This document shows, piece after piece, positions 20,541 through 33,162 of a stretch of 64,000 nucleotides of DNA. The notes under the pieces are model-generated. The model did not search any database, was not told the DNA's origin, and worked only from the letters and a program-made list of their open reading frames with translations. Position numbers and translations under genes: made by a program. Position 1 is the first letter of the stretch. Every line of letters starts with the position of its first letter. This stretch comes from Pseudopithomyces maydicus (lineage: Eukaryota > Ascomycota > Dothideomycetes > Pleosporales > Didymosphaeriaceae), in the NCBI GenBank assembly GCA_026873275.1, contig JANTUC010000015.1, positions 62,001 through 126,000 of the forward strand, read 5' to 3'.

Positions 20541-22561
20541 ATGGAACAGCTGATTCACTCGTGTTCAAACCACAAACTATACCCGCGCAATCTTCTCAAA
20601 CAGCGTTTGTCACCCCAACGCGCGGACGCGTATTTGGAGAGTCTGCAGAGCGAAGAGTCTCGGCTTTTCGATAAAGAGTCTAGAGTGAATGTATTGGATG
20701 GGAACGATGAGGATGAAGGTATAATTTCCGTCACAGACAAGCAGTACCGTTAGCTGAAATGGGAACCTTTACATTTAGGCTTCCAGAGGACTGTCCTCAA
20801 TTCTTTGGCAAGTTGGAAGAAACTAGTCAGACACTCAACCCTAGAAGACAACAACGAGCCCGAACCTAGATGTCGCTTCATGTGAGCCTGCGTCACAAAA
20901 ACTCTGTATTGTTTTCAGATAACGTTGACCAACATTCACAGTTTTATTCATGCCGCCAACAGCCGCGCTGCGCTTCGCATTTCTCGCGACATGCTGACAT
21001 TCATATGCTCATGGTATCAGGTCCCTCCATCGTTCTTGGACTTTGTTTTTCCATTCGGCAGGAAAATCAACGATGCTCACAATGAAGTATGTGCGCTGCG
21101 CAATGAAAGCCGCCTGTATGTGCGACAGAGGGGCCTCGATATTCCACGTCTCGATCGTTCCGGTCGCGACATTCGCATAAGTTACCATCTTCAGTCAGTG
21201 GAGCGATCTCCTGGCCAGGAATCATTAGAATGGTCGATCCGTCAGACTGCTGTATATCACTCCTACGATTTGATCAGCAAACATGCCCTTTGGATCAACG
21301 TGAAGGGAAATCAAGTGCTGGAACATAGAATCGATGGTGAGCCAATGCTGGCTGCGCCCTCGAGCTTCCCGGACACCACAGTCTTTTCGGCAACTCTCGC
21401 GACTCATGTGGTATTTGCGGAATGGGCAGGTGAAAATTGGCGCACATACATAAAAAGCCTCGAAGGTACAATCTCCCATGCTACCGAAAGAAGCATAGTT
21501 GTTCCGGTGGATTCTCTATCTTCTACGCCTCATGCTCCTCATTCGCCTTCAATATCTCAAACTCCACGCATCAACAATAATTCCATACCTGACTCACATG
21601 CAACCTCTGGAGAAAAGTTCAAACCTTCGATTAACCCGTCTAGTGCTGTGTCCAGGTATACACAATCCGAAGAAGTAACAAAGGCTGAAGTACCGGGAAT
21701 GTTACCTAGGACAAAAACATTGACGACTTCATCATTCGGTTCAGATGAGAGTCGGTTCCTGGACGATTTCTCATTTAGTGACATTCAGATTACTCAAATA
21801 GCGGAAGAAACGGTAGAAAAGGTTATTGGAACGCTATCGCGCAACATCAGAACATTGAAAGATCTGAGAGCAATCTATACATCGATTATCGCACTTGATA
21901 CGCGATATGAAGATGTGACAGTGGAGGAAGTTGAGATTTTCGACGCTCAGATCATCGCGATCGAAAACGATCTTGAAGCGCTTGTGGATAGATCTGTAGC
22001 GTTATTGAAGCGTGTACATGAACGGAAGGCTTTGGTAAGCAATAAATTTCTATTTTTATCCAATTCCATTGCTTACTCTGTTGCATAGTTGCATGACATT
22101 CTACAATATCGCAACATGAAAGCGAGTGAATTCTTCGCTATCAGGGCTCAACAATCAGCCGTTAGTATGGAACTCATGACAAAAGACATGAGTGCAATGG
22201 CTTTGGCTACACAAAAGGATACCGCGTCCATGCGAATTATAACTATTGTTACTATGCTTTTCTTACCAGGCACATTCGTAGCGGTACGCATGTTCATAAC
22301 CTCTTTTATCTTTGTGGAATCTTTATCGGTTCTAACATCTTTCAGACCTTTATGAGCACAGATGTGCTTCGCTGGACAGACAACCATCAAAGAGAGTACG
22401 AACCGGGGGCATTGTCGACCTATTTTGCCATCACCCTTCCCCTTATGGTTCTGACCTTTGCGGCCTGGATCGTTGTGGATAAATTTGACGAGCGCAAAGC
22501 GTTCATAGAACGTTTATTCCACACACATAAACAGACATATAAACGGACTGATCCCGTCTGA
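20541..22561 (+). CDS. fungal CorA-like membrane protein
   Basis: Five exons: 20541-20718, 20779-20881, 20942-22034, 22089-22283, 22346-22561; 594 residues. Intron 2 is taken as 20882-20941 because the nearer acceptor at 20918 would create a stop, while this one gives PRCRFIFIHAANSRAALRIS, the expected N-terminal domain. A large cytosolic part is followed by a long helical region, then two C-terminal membrane helices (MRIITIVTMLFLPGTFVA, about 506-523, and about 548-567), the layout of the CorA/MIT channel superfamily. The GMN signature between the helices is replaced by FMSTD, so magnesium transport should not be assumed. Fungal CorA-like proteins of this type are numerous and largely uncharacterised. 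Confidence 0.85.
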
Positions 22562-23247
22562 TAGTGGATGGGGAGTTCATATGGAGGTCATGAACAAGTA
22601 TTACACAACTGAAGCAATCATCCTATCGCCTGTATATTGGCTGGCGAACAGATTGAAAGAACTTGGAAGAATTGCCGGTCAGTACCCTGGTCAGTGGCGC
22701 GGAATACGAGCAACTCAGCTACTGCCTTCTGTGATGACTGTTCTGGCCAACCAGGTTGTATCGAATCCTTCCAGCGCGTATTAGGCGAGCTGAGCCCAAC
22801 TCCGAAGCAAAAGCAAGAATGACACTCGCCTGGCCAATCAAGTAGCAGCTTGAACATGGGTGGCCAGTGGCGCCTGCACACTGCTGTTCATCAGATTCTT
22901 ATGACAGGCCCAAGTGAGTCACTATACAGTGTACAGGAATAACCAGACAGCATGATCATCTATTTTTCTATAGAATATAAGGAATCCCATGTTGGCAGTC
23001 TGTAAAAGCATTCTTATGAACATAATGCCTGAGGCTCGCATATTGGGTGTTATGCATATTGGCTGCCGCGTGCAGGTGGCGTGGATGCATGTAGTTAGAC
23101 CACGTCGCTCTTAAATTAGGTAGATATTCGGTTTCTCAGCCTCGTGCGCTTCCACAGCCTTTCGAAATCATACGTTCTGCGCTTTTGGATTCTGCCTGTC
23201 ACTTCAATTTCCAACCATTCGGTGGCTCGTTTGTTCTGGATGCACTC
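22562..23247. other. intergenic region
   Basis: No gene recognised between the CorA-like and kinase genes, which share a strand. Confidence 0.55.
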
Positions 23248-26078
23248 ATGACTACGGTTGTACCACTCGCGGTACAAGACCTGAGAGCGCGCATTGAAGC
23301 TATTCGTACCCCATGCGGTCATGGCGAGGGCTCGTTTATACCCAAAGAACTACTTCATCGGTATCTGTCGCGAAAGAATCTATTGAAACTTCTCTCCGCC
23401 CTTCATATCCCTGCAGGGTGCCTGGACTCGATCGAGAACAATCTCTTGCGGGTTTTTGTCATTTTAATACAGATTGAAAGAGCAAGCAGCATTTCCAGTT
23501 TCGTTGAGAGCTCGGATGTCAAGGATTCCAATCTTCCCTTCCATGAAAAAGATATCTCTAAGTGGCCCGAAGATTGTCACGACTTCTTTGATGAGTTTTA
23601 CAACCGACAATGGGAGTATTGCGTCAAGAAATGGGGTATCAAAGGGGAAGACAAGTTGACTGGCTTCAAGCTGCCGGAAAAGGCGTTGCTTCCGATCGTA
23701 AACGAAACAATATTGAGGAATGGTAGTAACTCACGCACGTTGAAAATAGGCCTCCACCAGGATTATAATGGTCTCCGCCAAGACGTAAGTGCGCAATCAC
23801 TTGAATCGTTGTCTACAGACGTTTTCAGAATTTCTGATTGACGGAATGCATATTAGACCAACGAATTTGTGCTGAAAATATGCTCTTTGAGACAAGAGAC
23901 ACATTATAAGAAAGAACTGGAAACCTATCAAATGCTCACGCAACAAGAAGGGGCGGCTTCCAATATTGTCTGTCTATATGGCCACTTTCGGTATAGGAAT
24001 GATAGACACCTTGTCTTAGAACATGTTGATGGTGGTACTCTAGAGGCTTTGTTTCAATCAAGTCCACCAACGCCTGATCAAGTGCCCGCATTCTGGGCTT
24101 CATTTCTCTCAATATTTACACCTCTCTACAAGCTGCATGATCTTCGGTTCCAGGGATATCAATATCAAGCGTAAGTCTGGATACGTGGTTCCGAACGCGA
24201 ACTGAACAACGATAGTATCCATCAAGATTTTAAGCCATCCAATATTATGATAGCACGCCCTAGCCAATCCTCTTACGATTCTACTACTTTCAAGTTGATC
24301 GATTTTGCCTTTGCACAGTTTAGAAAACTCGACACAAACGGTGGAGCAGCGGTTCTCGACGAAGGCGGAACACAGTTATTCAGTAAGCGAAATATCGCAT
24401 ATTAATAGGTTTCATTTCTCTAACATAATCCCAGGCGCTCCAGAGATATGCAGGATGGACCGTGTTCAGCAGAGTGTCAGTATCTCTATAGACGTATCTG
24501 TCGATACGTGGTCATTTGGAGCTGTCCTGAGCGAGACACTCGTATGGTGCACCTTGGGAAAGCATGGCTTCGAGAAGTACCGAAGCAGACGCCGAAAAGC
24601 TACAGAAGGAACTTCACTAGAGAACGGTGGATATGGAGGGTGCTTTCACGATGGAGAGAAAGTCCTTGATGTTGTGAGCGACATGCATGATGAGGCCCTC
24701 GAATCAGCTGAAGGTAATGTATACGTCTACGGATTACTCACAGATATACGTGCTCTGATAGAAAGTATACTTGATGCTGATATCCCCGAGTCGCGACCTA
24801 ATGATCATACCCTTTATAAAAATTGTCAAAGGATCATTACAAGGGCAAAAAAATTGGCGATGGCCCAACGAGATGCCCAAAAAGCACTTCAGGAGGAAAC
24901 ACACGCTGAATCCGATCTTGCACCCATTCAAGCTCTTCCAGAGATATCTCCACCTCCTGAGGATCTACTTGAGTACTATGACACCAATCGTCCTCGAGCT
25001 TACAGCGCAAGCACTTTTGATGCGCGATCGCCTCCATCTGAATCGGGCTTTTCGCAAGGATTTGGGGATTATACACCATCGATACGGCCAAGCATTCCTC
25101 CAGAGACATTAGAGAATGGCCATCTGGGTAACGGGACTCCAGCAAAGCACCAGGTCAAACACGCAGATGACCGGAATGTCAATGGTCAAAGAGGTAAACA
25201 ATCAACTTCAAATATACCCAAGCTAGAGATTCAGGCTGTACATAGTTGGATCACCAGAAAACAAGACAAATTTCGGAATCCATTAACGGGGACAACTACT
25301 CAATCCGAAAAATTTGAGGGATCGGAACAGCTTCACAAGATCATGGGACGGGACCAGGTAATTTTGGTATTCGATTTCCAGACGCGCTATGGGATTGACA
25401 TGTTCCAGATCTTTTTGTTTGATGACTCATATTCGATGAAAGGTTCCTGGCTTGGACCAGGGGGTAAAACAAACATTCGAGGCGCTCGGCTATATGGTGA
25501 AGCGCTGTACTCCGCACAAGATGGAAGCCTATTTGACCTGTGCAAAGGCCTCCAAAGAGAGTAGGAATCGCTCCGATATACTCACACTACTCGATAAACC
25601 CAAACTTGCTGACGAATGCAACATGAGTTATTGGATACGTCGTGCGATTGAGAAATGGAAAACGAAGAGTCGGGTTTTCGACGAAGGTGCCAATAAAGGC
25701 AGTCATTGGTTGTCACCCAAGCATGGGAGAGAGCCAGGAATGGATCTATACATATCTACAGCGGGGATTTGGCAAGAGGTGCCAGGGTCCAGCCATCTAT
25801 GCGGTGTCGACAAGATCATCCGAGACCTGATAGACGATATGGTATATAAGAATGTGCCGGCACGAACGATCCGAATTAGGTTTATCCGTTTTGACAAAAT
25901 ACAAGTCGGGGTTGAGCGCCTCGAAAAGTTGATCGAAAAGTTTCACAGTGCAGAAATTCCCCAGGACTATTGGTAAGCATGACATACCTACTGTTTCTTA
26001 TTGTGCTAATTGCTTGCCAGGAAGGTAATCGATGTTGAACCTCATGATGGAGATGTATGGAAGATGTTATTGGGCTGA
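23248..26078 (+). CDS. protein kinase-like domain fused to von Willebrand A-like domain (one frameshift in this sequence)
   Basis: Exons 23248-23784, 23857-24170, 24216-24382, 24435-25357, 25409-25972, 26021-26078; about 853 residues after one correction. Residues 1-179 form a helical N-terminal region of unknown type. A kinase domain follows: VLKIC (Lys about 186), IHQDFKPSNI (catalytic loop HQD for HRD, about 286-288), LIDFAFA (DFA for DFG, about 313-315) and SAPE (340-343). Key Lys, Asp and Asp are present, so activity is possible though the motifs are non-standard. After a Pro/Ser linker, IFLFDDSYSMKG carries a DxSxS metal site (652-656) typical of vWA domains, followed by LGYMVKR and a long C-terminal part. 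The frame breaks in a five-G run at 25460-25464; removing one G restores it. It lies 686 bases after the CorA-like gene. Confidence 0.8.
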
Positions 26079-26667
26079 GCATGTGTTAACCATGTAAACT
26101 ATAATGCTGACCTCAATGTGTTGAGAGCTTGTCTTTATCTTGGCGTAGCCATTTTATTTTCCTTGTAGACGAATGGTGGTAGAAGGTTTTTTAGTACAGC
26201 TGGCAGCACTTCTTTTGGAACTGACTCTCTATAGGCCTCGAAAACTTGGATGGATTCCAAGAAGCGCTTTCTCTAGTTTGAATGTTTGTTGATTTTTCTC
26301 TCTATTGCATGTGAACCAGTTTCAGTGTACTATATACTACTCCTATTAACCCTTCTGTACGAACCGTTTTATACTTGTCATAAGAGGGGTGACAGCGTTT
26401 ATCCTACCAAGCATTTCTATCTAGTCAGCTTATACTCAGCTACTACCTTTTCAAATAAATAAAATAAAACTCCTGTTAACAATAGCGTGACCATTCTTTA
26501 ATCGTCATAAAAGGAACTCATGGCTTTTTTCCAACTATAATGATCTAGTTAGCGATCTTCTACGATATTTCCACTATAATATACAAGTGTGACAACTTCA
26601 GTGTGTTTTGGCCAGTTCAAGACTAGAAACCGCGAAATCTCGACATTCTCCAAAACGCAGAAGTAAT
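26079..26667. other. AT-rich intergenic region between convergent genes
   Basis: 3' flanks of the kinase-vWA gene (plus) and MFS gene (minus). Very AT-rich near 26440-26470; no gene seen. Confidence 0.6.
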
Positions 26668-28330
26668 TCATTTCGCAGCCGCCCTTTGCGCTCGCCAACC
26701 AGGTCCTTTTCTCATAATGTACCACAATAGTGGCATGAACACCGTGTTCAAAAGTCCAAAGATTGTCAGTGCCCACCCGATTCCGACGCCATTGATCAAG
26801 GGCACTGTTGCAGCAGTCGCACCAGCCCCAAGCATACACCGTAATAAGTTATTCGCCGCTGCCACTGCTCCTGCGCGTCCGGGATATATGTCGATCAAAA
26901 GAGTAGCTATGCAGTTCAACGAGGCTGATGCACAAAATCCCACAAAGAATAGCAGGATAAGTGGGCCGGCTAAGTGAACCTTTTGGTCTAGCATCCAACC
27001 AAAGCCGATTCCGCATAGAGTTGTCAAGACGATCGTCGGCACGGCGACCTCGATTCTTGCGCGCTCTATGGGAAACTTGGAAAGGTCTGTCCGTTTGTTT
27101 TTATCGATGACGATACCGAGACGCTTCGCGTGACGATGGAAGTTGCCGTCGATGTAACGGCCACGGATAAAGGCCGCGACGAGAGCGCCGACTCCAAAGG
27201 GAATGTAGCAAAGTGATATTTGCAGTTCGTTGAAGTTGTAGATCCTGCCGAATTGAGACGGTATCAGTGCTAGCACAGCATAGAAAGAGCAAGCTAGAAT
27301 GGAACTGTAAAGCAACGCAAAGCCGCATTCTTTCTGGAGAAGGAGCATGATGGGGCCCAACGGATTAGGGAATCTCGTTTTTCGAGACTTCTTTAGTTCG
27401 TCCCGCTTCTCATACAGGATCTTCTTGCCTTGGCGTTCAGCGCGCTTTTCGTACCAGATGTTCGTATAACATCGATTCCAATTTTGGGGAGGGATAGAGC
27501 CGTTTCCGACGACTTTACGGCATGTCTCAGGAAAGAGCAAAGCTATAGGAATCATCACCGTGCCTGTAAGTGCGGTAAGAAGCCAGAAGATCGAATGCCA
27601 TCCCGCATACTGAGCCATGAGTCCACCAATGACAGGCCCCTGTCATGATGTCAGCATTTAGTAACCAGTGATATCTAATTGAAAAAATGAATAGACTTAC
27701 AATTGCTGTAGCGAGCATTGGTAGAGCCGAGGCGAACGATACATAGCTTCCTCGTTCCGCTGGCGTTGCGATGTCTGCCGCTACCGCCCCAGACAACGCC
27801 GCGATTCCACTGCTCCCAGCACTTTGAACACACCGCAAGGTCAGTAGGGCTGCATAGCTGTTTTGAACCCCCAGCCCTATGTTCGCAGCAAGAAATAGTA
27901 GCAGGCAAACGAGGTACACCGGTCTTCGTCCGGCGGTGTCTGATAGCTGTGCCGAAAATGTCGGAGCAATCCCCTGAAGGATGATGAAAGTTGAGATCGA
28001 TATGTTGACCAGGGTGTTTGAGACTTTCAAATCTCTTGCTATGGGCTCGAGAGCGGGGAAGTAGATGTTGCTGGCTAGAGGTGCTAGGAGCGATGCAAAC
28101 GAGGCTGAGAACACAATGGTTTTTTTCCCCCGCGTTGACCACACGGAGAAAACATCATCATTCGACGCGTCAGCTGAAGGCTCTGCTTTTGGTATATCTC
28201 GCGCAGTCATCGAAGGGACTTTTTCCGTCGCATTTGGGTCTGTATTCGTGATCTCCGCAGTGGAAGTTGCCGGCTGTATAGATGGCAATGTCAACGCTTC
28301 ACCTGCGCTACCTTGCTTAACCTCGTCCAT
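26668..28330 (-). CDS. MFS transporter, DHA1 (drug:H+ antiporter, 12-helix) type
   Basis: Exon 1 is 28330-27701 and exon 2 is 27639-26668; the 61-bp intron joins in frame as ATAI-GPVIGG. The product has 533 residues. After a cytosolic tail of about 75 residues come WSTRGKKTIVFSASFAS, SNIYFPALEPIARDL and the loop motif DTAGRRPVYL (motif A, D-x-x-G-R-R), then GPVIGGLMAQYAGW (antiporter motif C), a central loop and six further helices. This matches fungal DHA1 proteins of the Qdr/Aqr type, proton antiporters at the plasma membrane for drugs, organic acids or metabolites. It sits 530 bases downstream of the terpene synthase on the same strand, so export of the terpene product or its intermediates is a reasonable inference. 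Confidence 0.9.
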
Positions 28331-28859
28331 GGTTTGTGCGAGGCTTCGCTACCTCACGTGTATCCGAGAAATGCGATATGTCCGTTGATTGTTGATGCCA
28401 AGTCGACGTGGAAGTGAAAGTAAGAGACAAAGAAAGCAGGGCGCCAAGCGAAAATGCGCATGCGCCGCCAGGGGGCAGGCGGTAAGCAAAAGACCGGTGA
28501 GGGTGCCGGCACTTCCCTTCCGTACGTCGACTTTTATCGCCCCGTCAGCATGCGTTGCACAGCGTACGACAGGAGCGTCTCACTAATCGCGCGCAATTTC
28601 CATATCCCTGTAGCGTACCGCTAACCAGAAATCATCATTCAAGCTTTACTCCGTCCATATCACGTTTTAGTTTGACTGTTGGGTTGTTTCTAATCTACTG
28701 GATTCTCACGATGAGAAATAATACACTAAAGAAAGGCCAGAAAACTGCCAGTGCAAACAGCTGACAAATGATTGCATCTCTAGGGTCATCGTCACATCAC
28801 TACTTTTGATCAAGCAGAGACTATCTCGCTATATGTGGAGCATAAAAAGTAAAAAGACA
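28331..28859. other. intergenic region between terpene synthase 3' end and MFS start
   Basis: MFS promoter and terpene synthase 3' flank, both minus strand; no further gene seen. Confidence 0.6.
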
Positions 28860-31240
28860 TCAGATTCTCACAGTTTCCACCAACAAACGGAGCAACATGT
28901 TGTCAGCTCCAAAGTGTTGCTCCAGAACCCCAATCTCCTGCATGACCTCATCAAACCATCTCTCCAGTAACGCCTTAGTCGCTGAGATTGCCCCTGTTTC
29001 ATGCAGGATATCCAAGAGATACCTCTTGTTTGTGTCTACAGCGACCTGCGGCAATGCGCTCTGCTTCATCGCCTTGAACACACCTTCCACCTTGTCCCTC
29101 GCAACTGGATATCTTTGGTACAGATGAACAATGGGGAAGCTAAATTTCTGCTCGTCAAGATCCTCTGCTAGTCCCTTGAGGTTGTGGTAGTCGACTGATG
29201 TGAGATTCATGTAGTCGTCTCGCACCTGGAAATATCGACCGAACAATCGCGCGAACTTCAGCAGAGCCTCACCATCAGCAGCGTTGTTACCAGTCTTCTC
29301 TGTTCGCTGCTGGTTCATTAAGCCGACGAGAAGTTGGATCATGGCGCCAGTCTTTTGGTCCACCATCTCCAGATACTGTTGCTCGGTTGGACATCTACGA
29401 TGATAGGTCCAGTACAGATCCCAACTCTGCCCGTTGAACAGCTGCTTTAGGTGCTTCAAGAATACACCCATCATTGCAGGGTCATCTTTCGAGGCATTAT
29501 GTACAGCCTCGACTGCCTGCACGTAGAGATAGGTGGCGCTGTTCACAGCTTGTGATGTTCCATAGACAATGTGCGTAGCGGGAAACCCACGTCGTAGTTG
29601 CGAGCCGTCTTCGATGTCATCCAATATCAGCGATGATTGATGTAGGCTGTCGATTACTTCTTTGATAACCTCCATGGAAGAAGAAGGAACCTGCAGCCAT
29701 AGATTGAAACAATCAATCAGTTGTGCTACAATAGATTAGCTGTGAGCATGTAATTTGAGGAGTGTGGCTTACTTCGTAAGTTCTTGGATGGCATGCTCTT
29801 GATGTACTTGATTGGCTCATCCAAGACTGAAGAATCGAAACTGCTTGTGGCAGCATCTTTCGATGAGAACTCGGTTTCTACTCTGGAAGACTTTTTCGAG
29901 GTCGGACTTGGTGGTGCGCTGACTGATGACACTGAATCGTCAGCTGCCGATCGATCGCTGGAAGCGCTTGCTGGTAGTGATTGAGATCCGTCGCTGGATA
30001 CATTATCAACAGATGGTTTCCTGTTGATGCTCATATGATTCTTAGGTGCTAAGGTGTACACCTTCGACGGTATCTCTCCTTCGGTCGATACCCGACCAAG
30101 TGCAGCAAGCTCGTGAAGCTTTGCGTCGTTCTCCTGTGGAAGCTCCGGTATGTGTTCCCAGTCATTGTGACGGAAGCACTGCGAGCTCCAATAATCGTTA
30201 CCCGCGAGTGCAGTGTGCAAGTTCTCCAAGAACTTGATCAAATCAGGTCGAAGTTTAGGGTGTTCATTGTAGAAGCGAGATTTAGAAGCAACCCACTTCT
30301 GTTCCTCTTCATACACCATGTCATGGACTTTCAGCTTTGCTTCTTGTTCGGTGCAACCCTCGGTCTTCATGAGAAACCATATTAGGTTGAACACTTTTCC
30401 CGCTTCTTGTGTCTCGGCTTGCTTGCGTTCACGAGGCCAGCTCCAGTAATCGTTGGTGAGAAGCATGCATCTTTCAACATGGGCAATGGGCTCTGCCATC
30501 ATTTCATACTCTTCATCAGTTATCTCAATACCAAGGGCAAACTCTAGCATGGCATAATACGCTCTAAGCCTTTCGTTAGCTCTGGGTCACAGGGACTGGA
30601 AGCAATACGCACCCCATTCCGCCATTGTTGGCTCGCGCCAGGAAGTAGTCGGGCACGTTGTCGATTTCTTCCGTGTTATAGGTTTCCATAATGCGCAACC
30701 ATCTAACCGAAGTAACGTCAGGTCAGCGAACAGCTAGTTTCTGCTAAGGCGGCATACGTACTTTTTTCTGTAGGCTTCAAGCATACGGAGAGCGCCTGAT
30801 CGATCAACTTTGATACATTCAAGTACAGCAGCAGATATGAGCTGTTTTGTTTTCAAAGATCGCGAGTCTTTGTTGAGAGTCCGAGCATCATCGACGTCCA
30901 TGGCTGCTTCCATATCCAAGTGTTCTTGATGAGCATCATCGATACCCATTTCTTCACACGCATCTGTGATAAGTGGTAAGTAATCATGTTATAACATCAT
31001 TCTTTACTGGCACCTACCATCGTGGAAACATCCAGCATCTAACAGGTAACAGAGAAGTCCAAGCCTGTCTGGCTCACTCTCAGGCCAGATGAAGCTTCCC
31101 CAGTTTCCCACAATACAAGGCGAGCCATTGGACTTTCTGTCCTGCCCATCTTTCATGGTATCACGCCAGTCTTTTGTCAAGCACAATGCTCCAGCATCGG
31201 AAAGATGGTCACTAGAGTAGCATGGAAAGTCAGTCACCAT
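28860..31240 (-). CDS. chimeric terpene synthase (class I cyclase + prenyltransferase)
   Basis: Five exons on the minus strand: 31240-31018, 30963-30762, 30702-30613, 30563-29773, 29725-28860, all in frame, 723 residues, close to the roughly 720 of fusicoccadiene- and ophiobolin-type synthases. The N-terminal cyclase half has the Asp-rich motif DDACE (74-78, DDxxE form) and the NSE triad NDYWSWPRE (209-217). A Ser/Asp-rich linker of about 100 residues follows. The C-terminal half is an isoprenyl diphosphate synthase: LILDDIEDGSQLRRG (DDIED at 471-475) and DDYMN (605-609). The enzyme should make GGPP or GFPP and cyclise it to a di- or sesterterpene in the cytosol. Both active sites look intact. 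The last intron was placed at TAG/CACAAC to include LIDCFNLWLQVPSSS, which the family has. Confidence 0.93.
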
Positions 31241-33162
31241 GCAGTTCACATGAAGGCTGGGTGGATCCTACTATCGATGAATTCTCACTGGGAGGGAGGT
31301 TAAAGCGCCAGAGGCTACCACTTTTTCTCGCTCAACAGGAATTGAATATGGATAGAGCTCACTCTCTGAAAGCATTGTGTACGAGTTTGTTATTGAACCA
31401 AACAGAGTTTGAACGTCGAGAGAATCGTTCAGAAACCTAAAGCTCAAATTCGAGATGACAGAGTTGACCTAGGATTCTCCAACAGTCAGGAGCTGCGTTC
31501 AATTGCCGACCAAAGTTACTCCAGACTTGGTAAGGCCTCCAAGGACCACTCTGTCGCGAAGCCTAACGCTTATGCATCCTATGCAAGTAACTGGCGGTCA
31601 GCAGCCAGCAGGAATTTGGCTGAAACTGATAGGCTAAGATCTATACGCAACTCCTAGCTTATCGTTCCACATCAGGTCCCTTTGATCTGTAACTGAATTA
31701 CCCCAGCAATCGGTCACTGCAACTGATCCTTCTCGGAAACCTCACTCTTAGTCCGACCGACGCTAACCATTACTCTACTCCGACCGGCGCTAATCATTAC
31801 TCGAAGTATGCAGTGAGATTTGCATGCCAAAGGAGGCTTCGTTTACGATGAGAAGTGGCAAACTAGAGGCTATCGAGGGTGTCTCTGCGTTCCATGTGCA
31901 TAATCCGCGAGCTAGTGTATGAGTGATACTCAGGGTGTCACCTAGGTTATTTTCCTGCATCTATTCATGTGGCCAATCATAGCCCCCGAATAGATTAATA
32001 AATTCCATAAAGGGAATATTCATCCATCATAAGATAATTCTTTACCGTAACTTGTTAAGTGGTATATTTATACGGTGTAAACCTAGATAAGACCAATAAT
32101 TGACATCAAAAGTTTTGCACTGAAATCTAGCTTCACAGACTCAGTAAACTCACGTGCTCCATAGACAGAGCAAATCGAACTGTGACATTCCATACCCGTA
32201 CAAAGAGCGGCGTACATGAGGCATGCGCCACCAACAGCAACCTAGTTGATCCGTAGGAAGACTCGCACGAAAATAAGCACTGTATCTAGTACGACAAGCA
32301 TATGGCCAGGCCTTACACACACCAAGCTTCGTATAGAATGCCACTAGTCGTGATAAGCACATTCGGCCCCCGAGGCGGGCCGCTGCATGGATCCTATTGG
32401 AACCCACATGCCGAAAGTGCTGCAACTTGAGATGATCCAACCCAAAATCAAACACTTTGAAACCCGAACTACTTCGATTTCAGGTTTTTGATCATGTTTT
32501 ATTCTATCGTAAAAACAACCGATACAGGCCTTCAGGACGAGCCCACCCACGTCTTCGGTTAAATACCAGGCGCAAGGGGCAATACGGCAACCGAGACAGA
32601 TCTGCGCGATAAGACACTACCGCATGCATTCCATCGCGTGCTTGAGGACCTTTGGGCTGCAGCATGCAATCCCAGGGATATGACTGCAGAGCTGGCGTGT
32701 TTTACCTTCCCTCGTACGCCCGTACGTTCTTACAATATGGCTGACGCCATCACCCACACCTTGGAACCCGCGCCAATCCGGTTCAACGACCGAGCTTTGT
32801 CAGTAGTCTGAGGACCATTACGTTCTTTTGGTAGGTGCATACACCTCTAAGACCTTGTCAGCATACACGCGTCCGGCCGGGAGTCCTGCGCCGACCGAAA
32901 CACAGCTGCACGTAAGACCTCACATTGCTCGATAGTGTCCGAGCACAGGCTTGCAGATCGACTCCTTCAGAGCGGGGTTCGCCTTGACATGTATCGGTGA
33001 AGGTCATTTGGATGTGGGTGGAAGATAAGGTCGGGTCTGAGGGGACTCTTGTCCTCCCCTCCAAGTGCGCTAGCAATAACAGACAGTGACCTTTTATCAC
33101 TAAGCGCCACCGCTTGATAAATCGTCTTCGTGTACGTGTCTGAGAAGGCATTTGTTCCCATC
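31241..33162. promoter_or_regulatory. 1.9-kb bidirectional intergenic region of the terpene cluster
   Basis: Separates the divergent terpene synthase (minus) and P450 (plus). No credible gene; frames are short and unconserved. It holds the two-copy CCGACCG repeat listed separately and an AT-rich stretch at 31980-32110. It is expected to contain both promoters and any binding site of a pathway regulator. Confidence 0.6.
31752..31805. repeat. two-copy 27-bp tandem repeat (TCCGACCGRCGCTAAYCATT)
   Basis: Copies begin at 31752 and 31779 and differ at few positions; each contains CCGACCG and GCTAAYCATTACTC. It lies about 510 bases upstream of the terpene synthase start. It could be a paired zinc-cluster factor site (CGG/CCG triplets), which is inference. 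Confidence 0.6.

Noticed and set aside
20882..20918. Shorter intron 2 for the CorA-like gene
   Set aside because: Splicing at 20918 gives an immediate stop; the acceptor at 20941 keeps the conserved domain in frame.
32344..32550. GGLVLKA-containing fragment (minus) resembling hydrolases of fungal NLR proteins
   Set aside because: Only a seven-residue resemblance with no supporting flanking sequence or catalytic residues.
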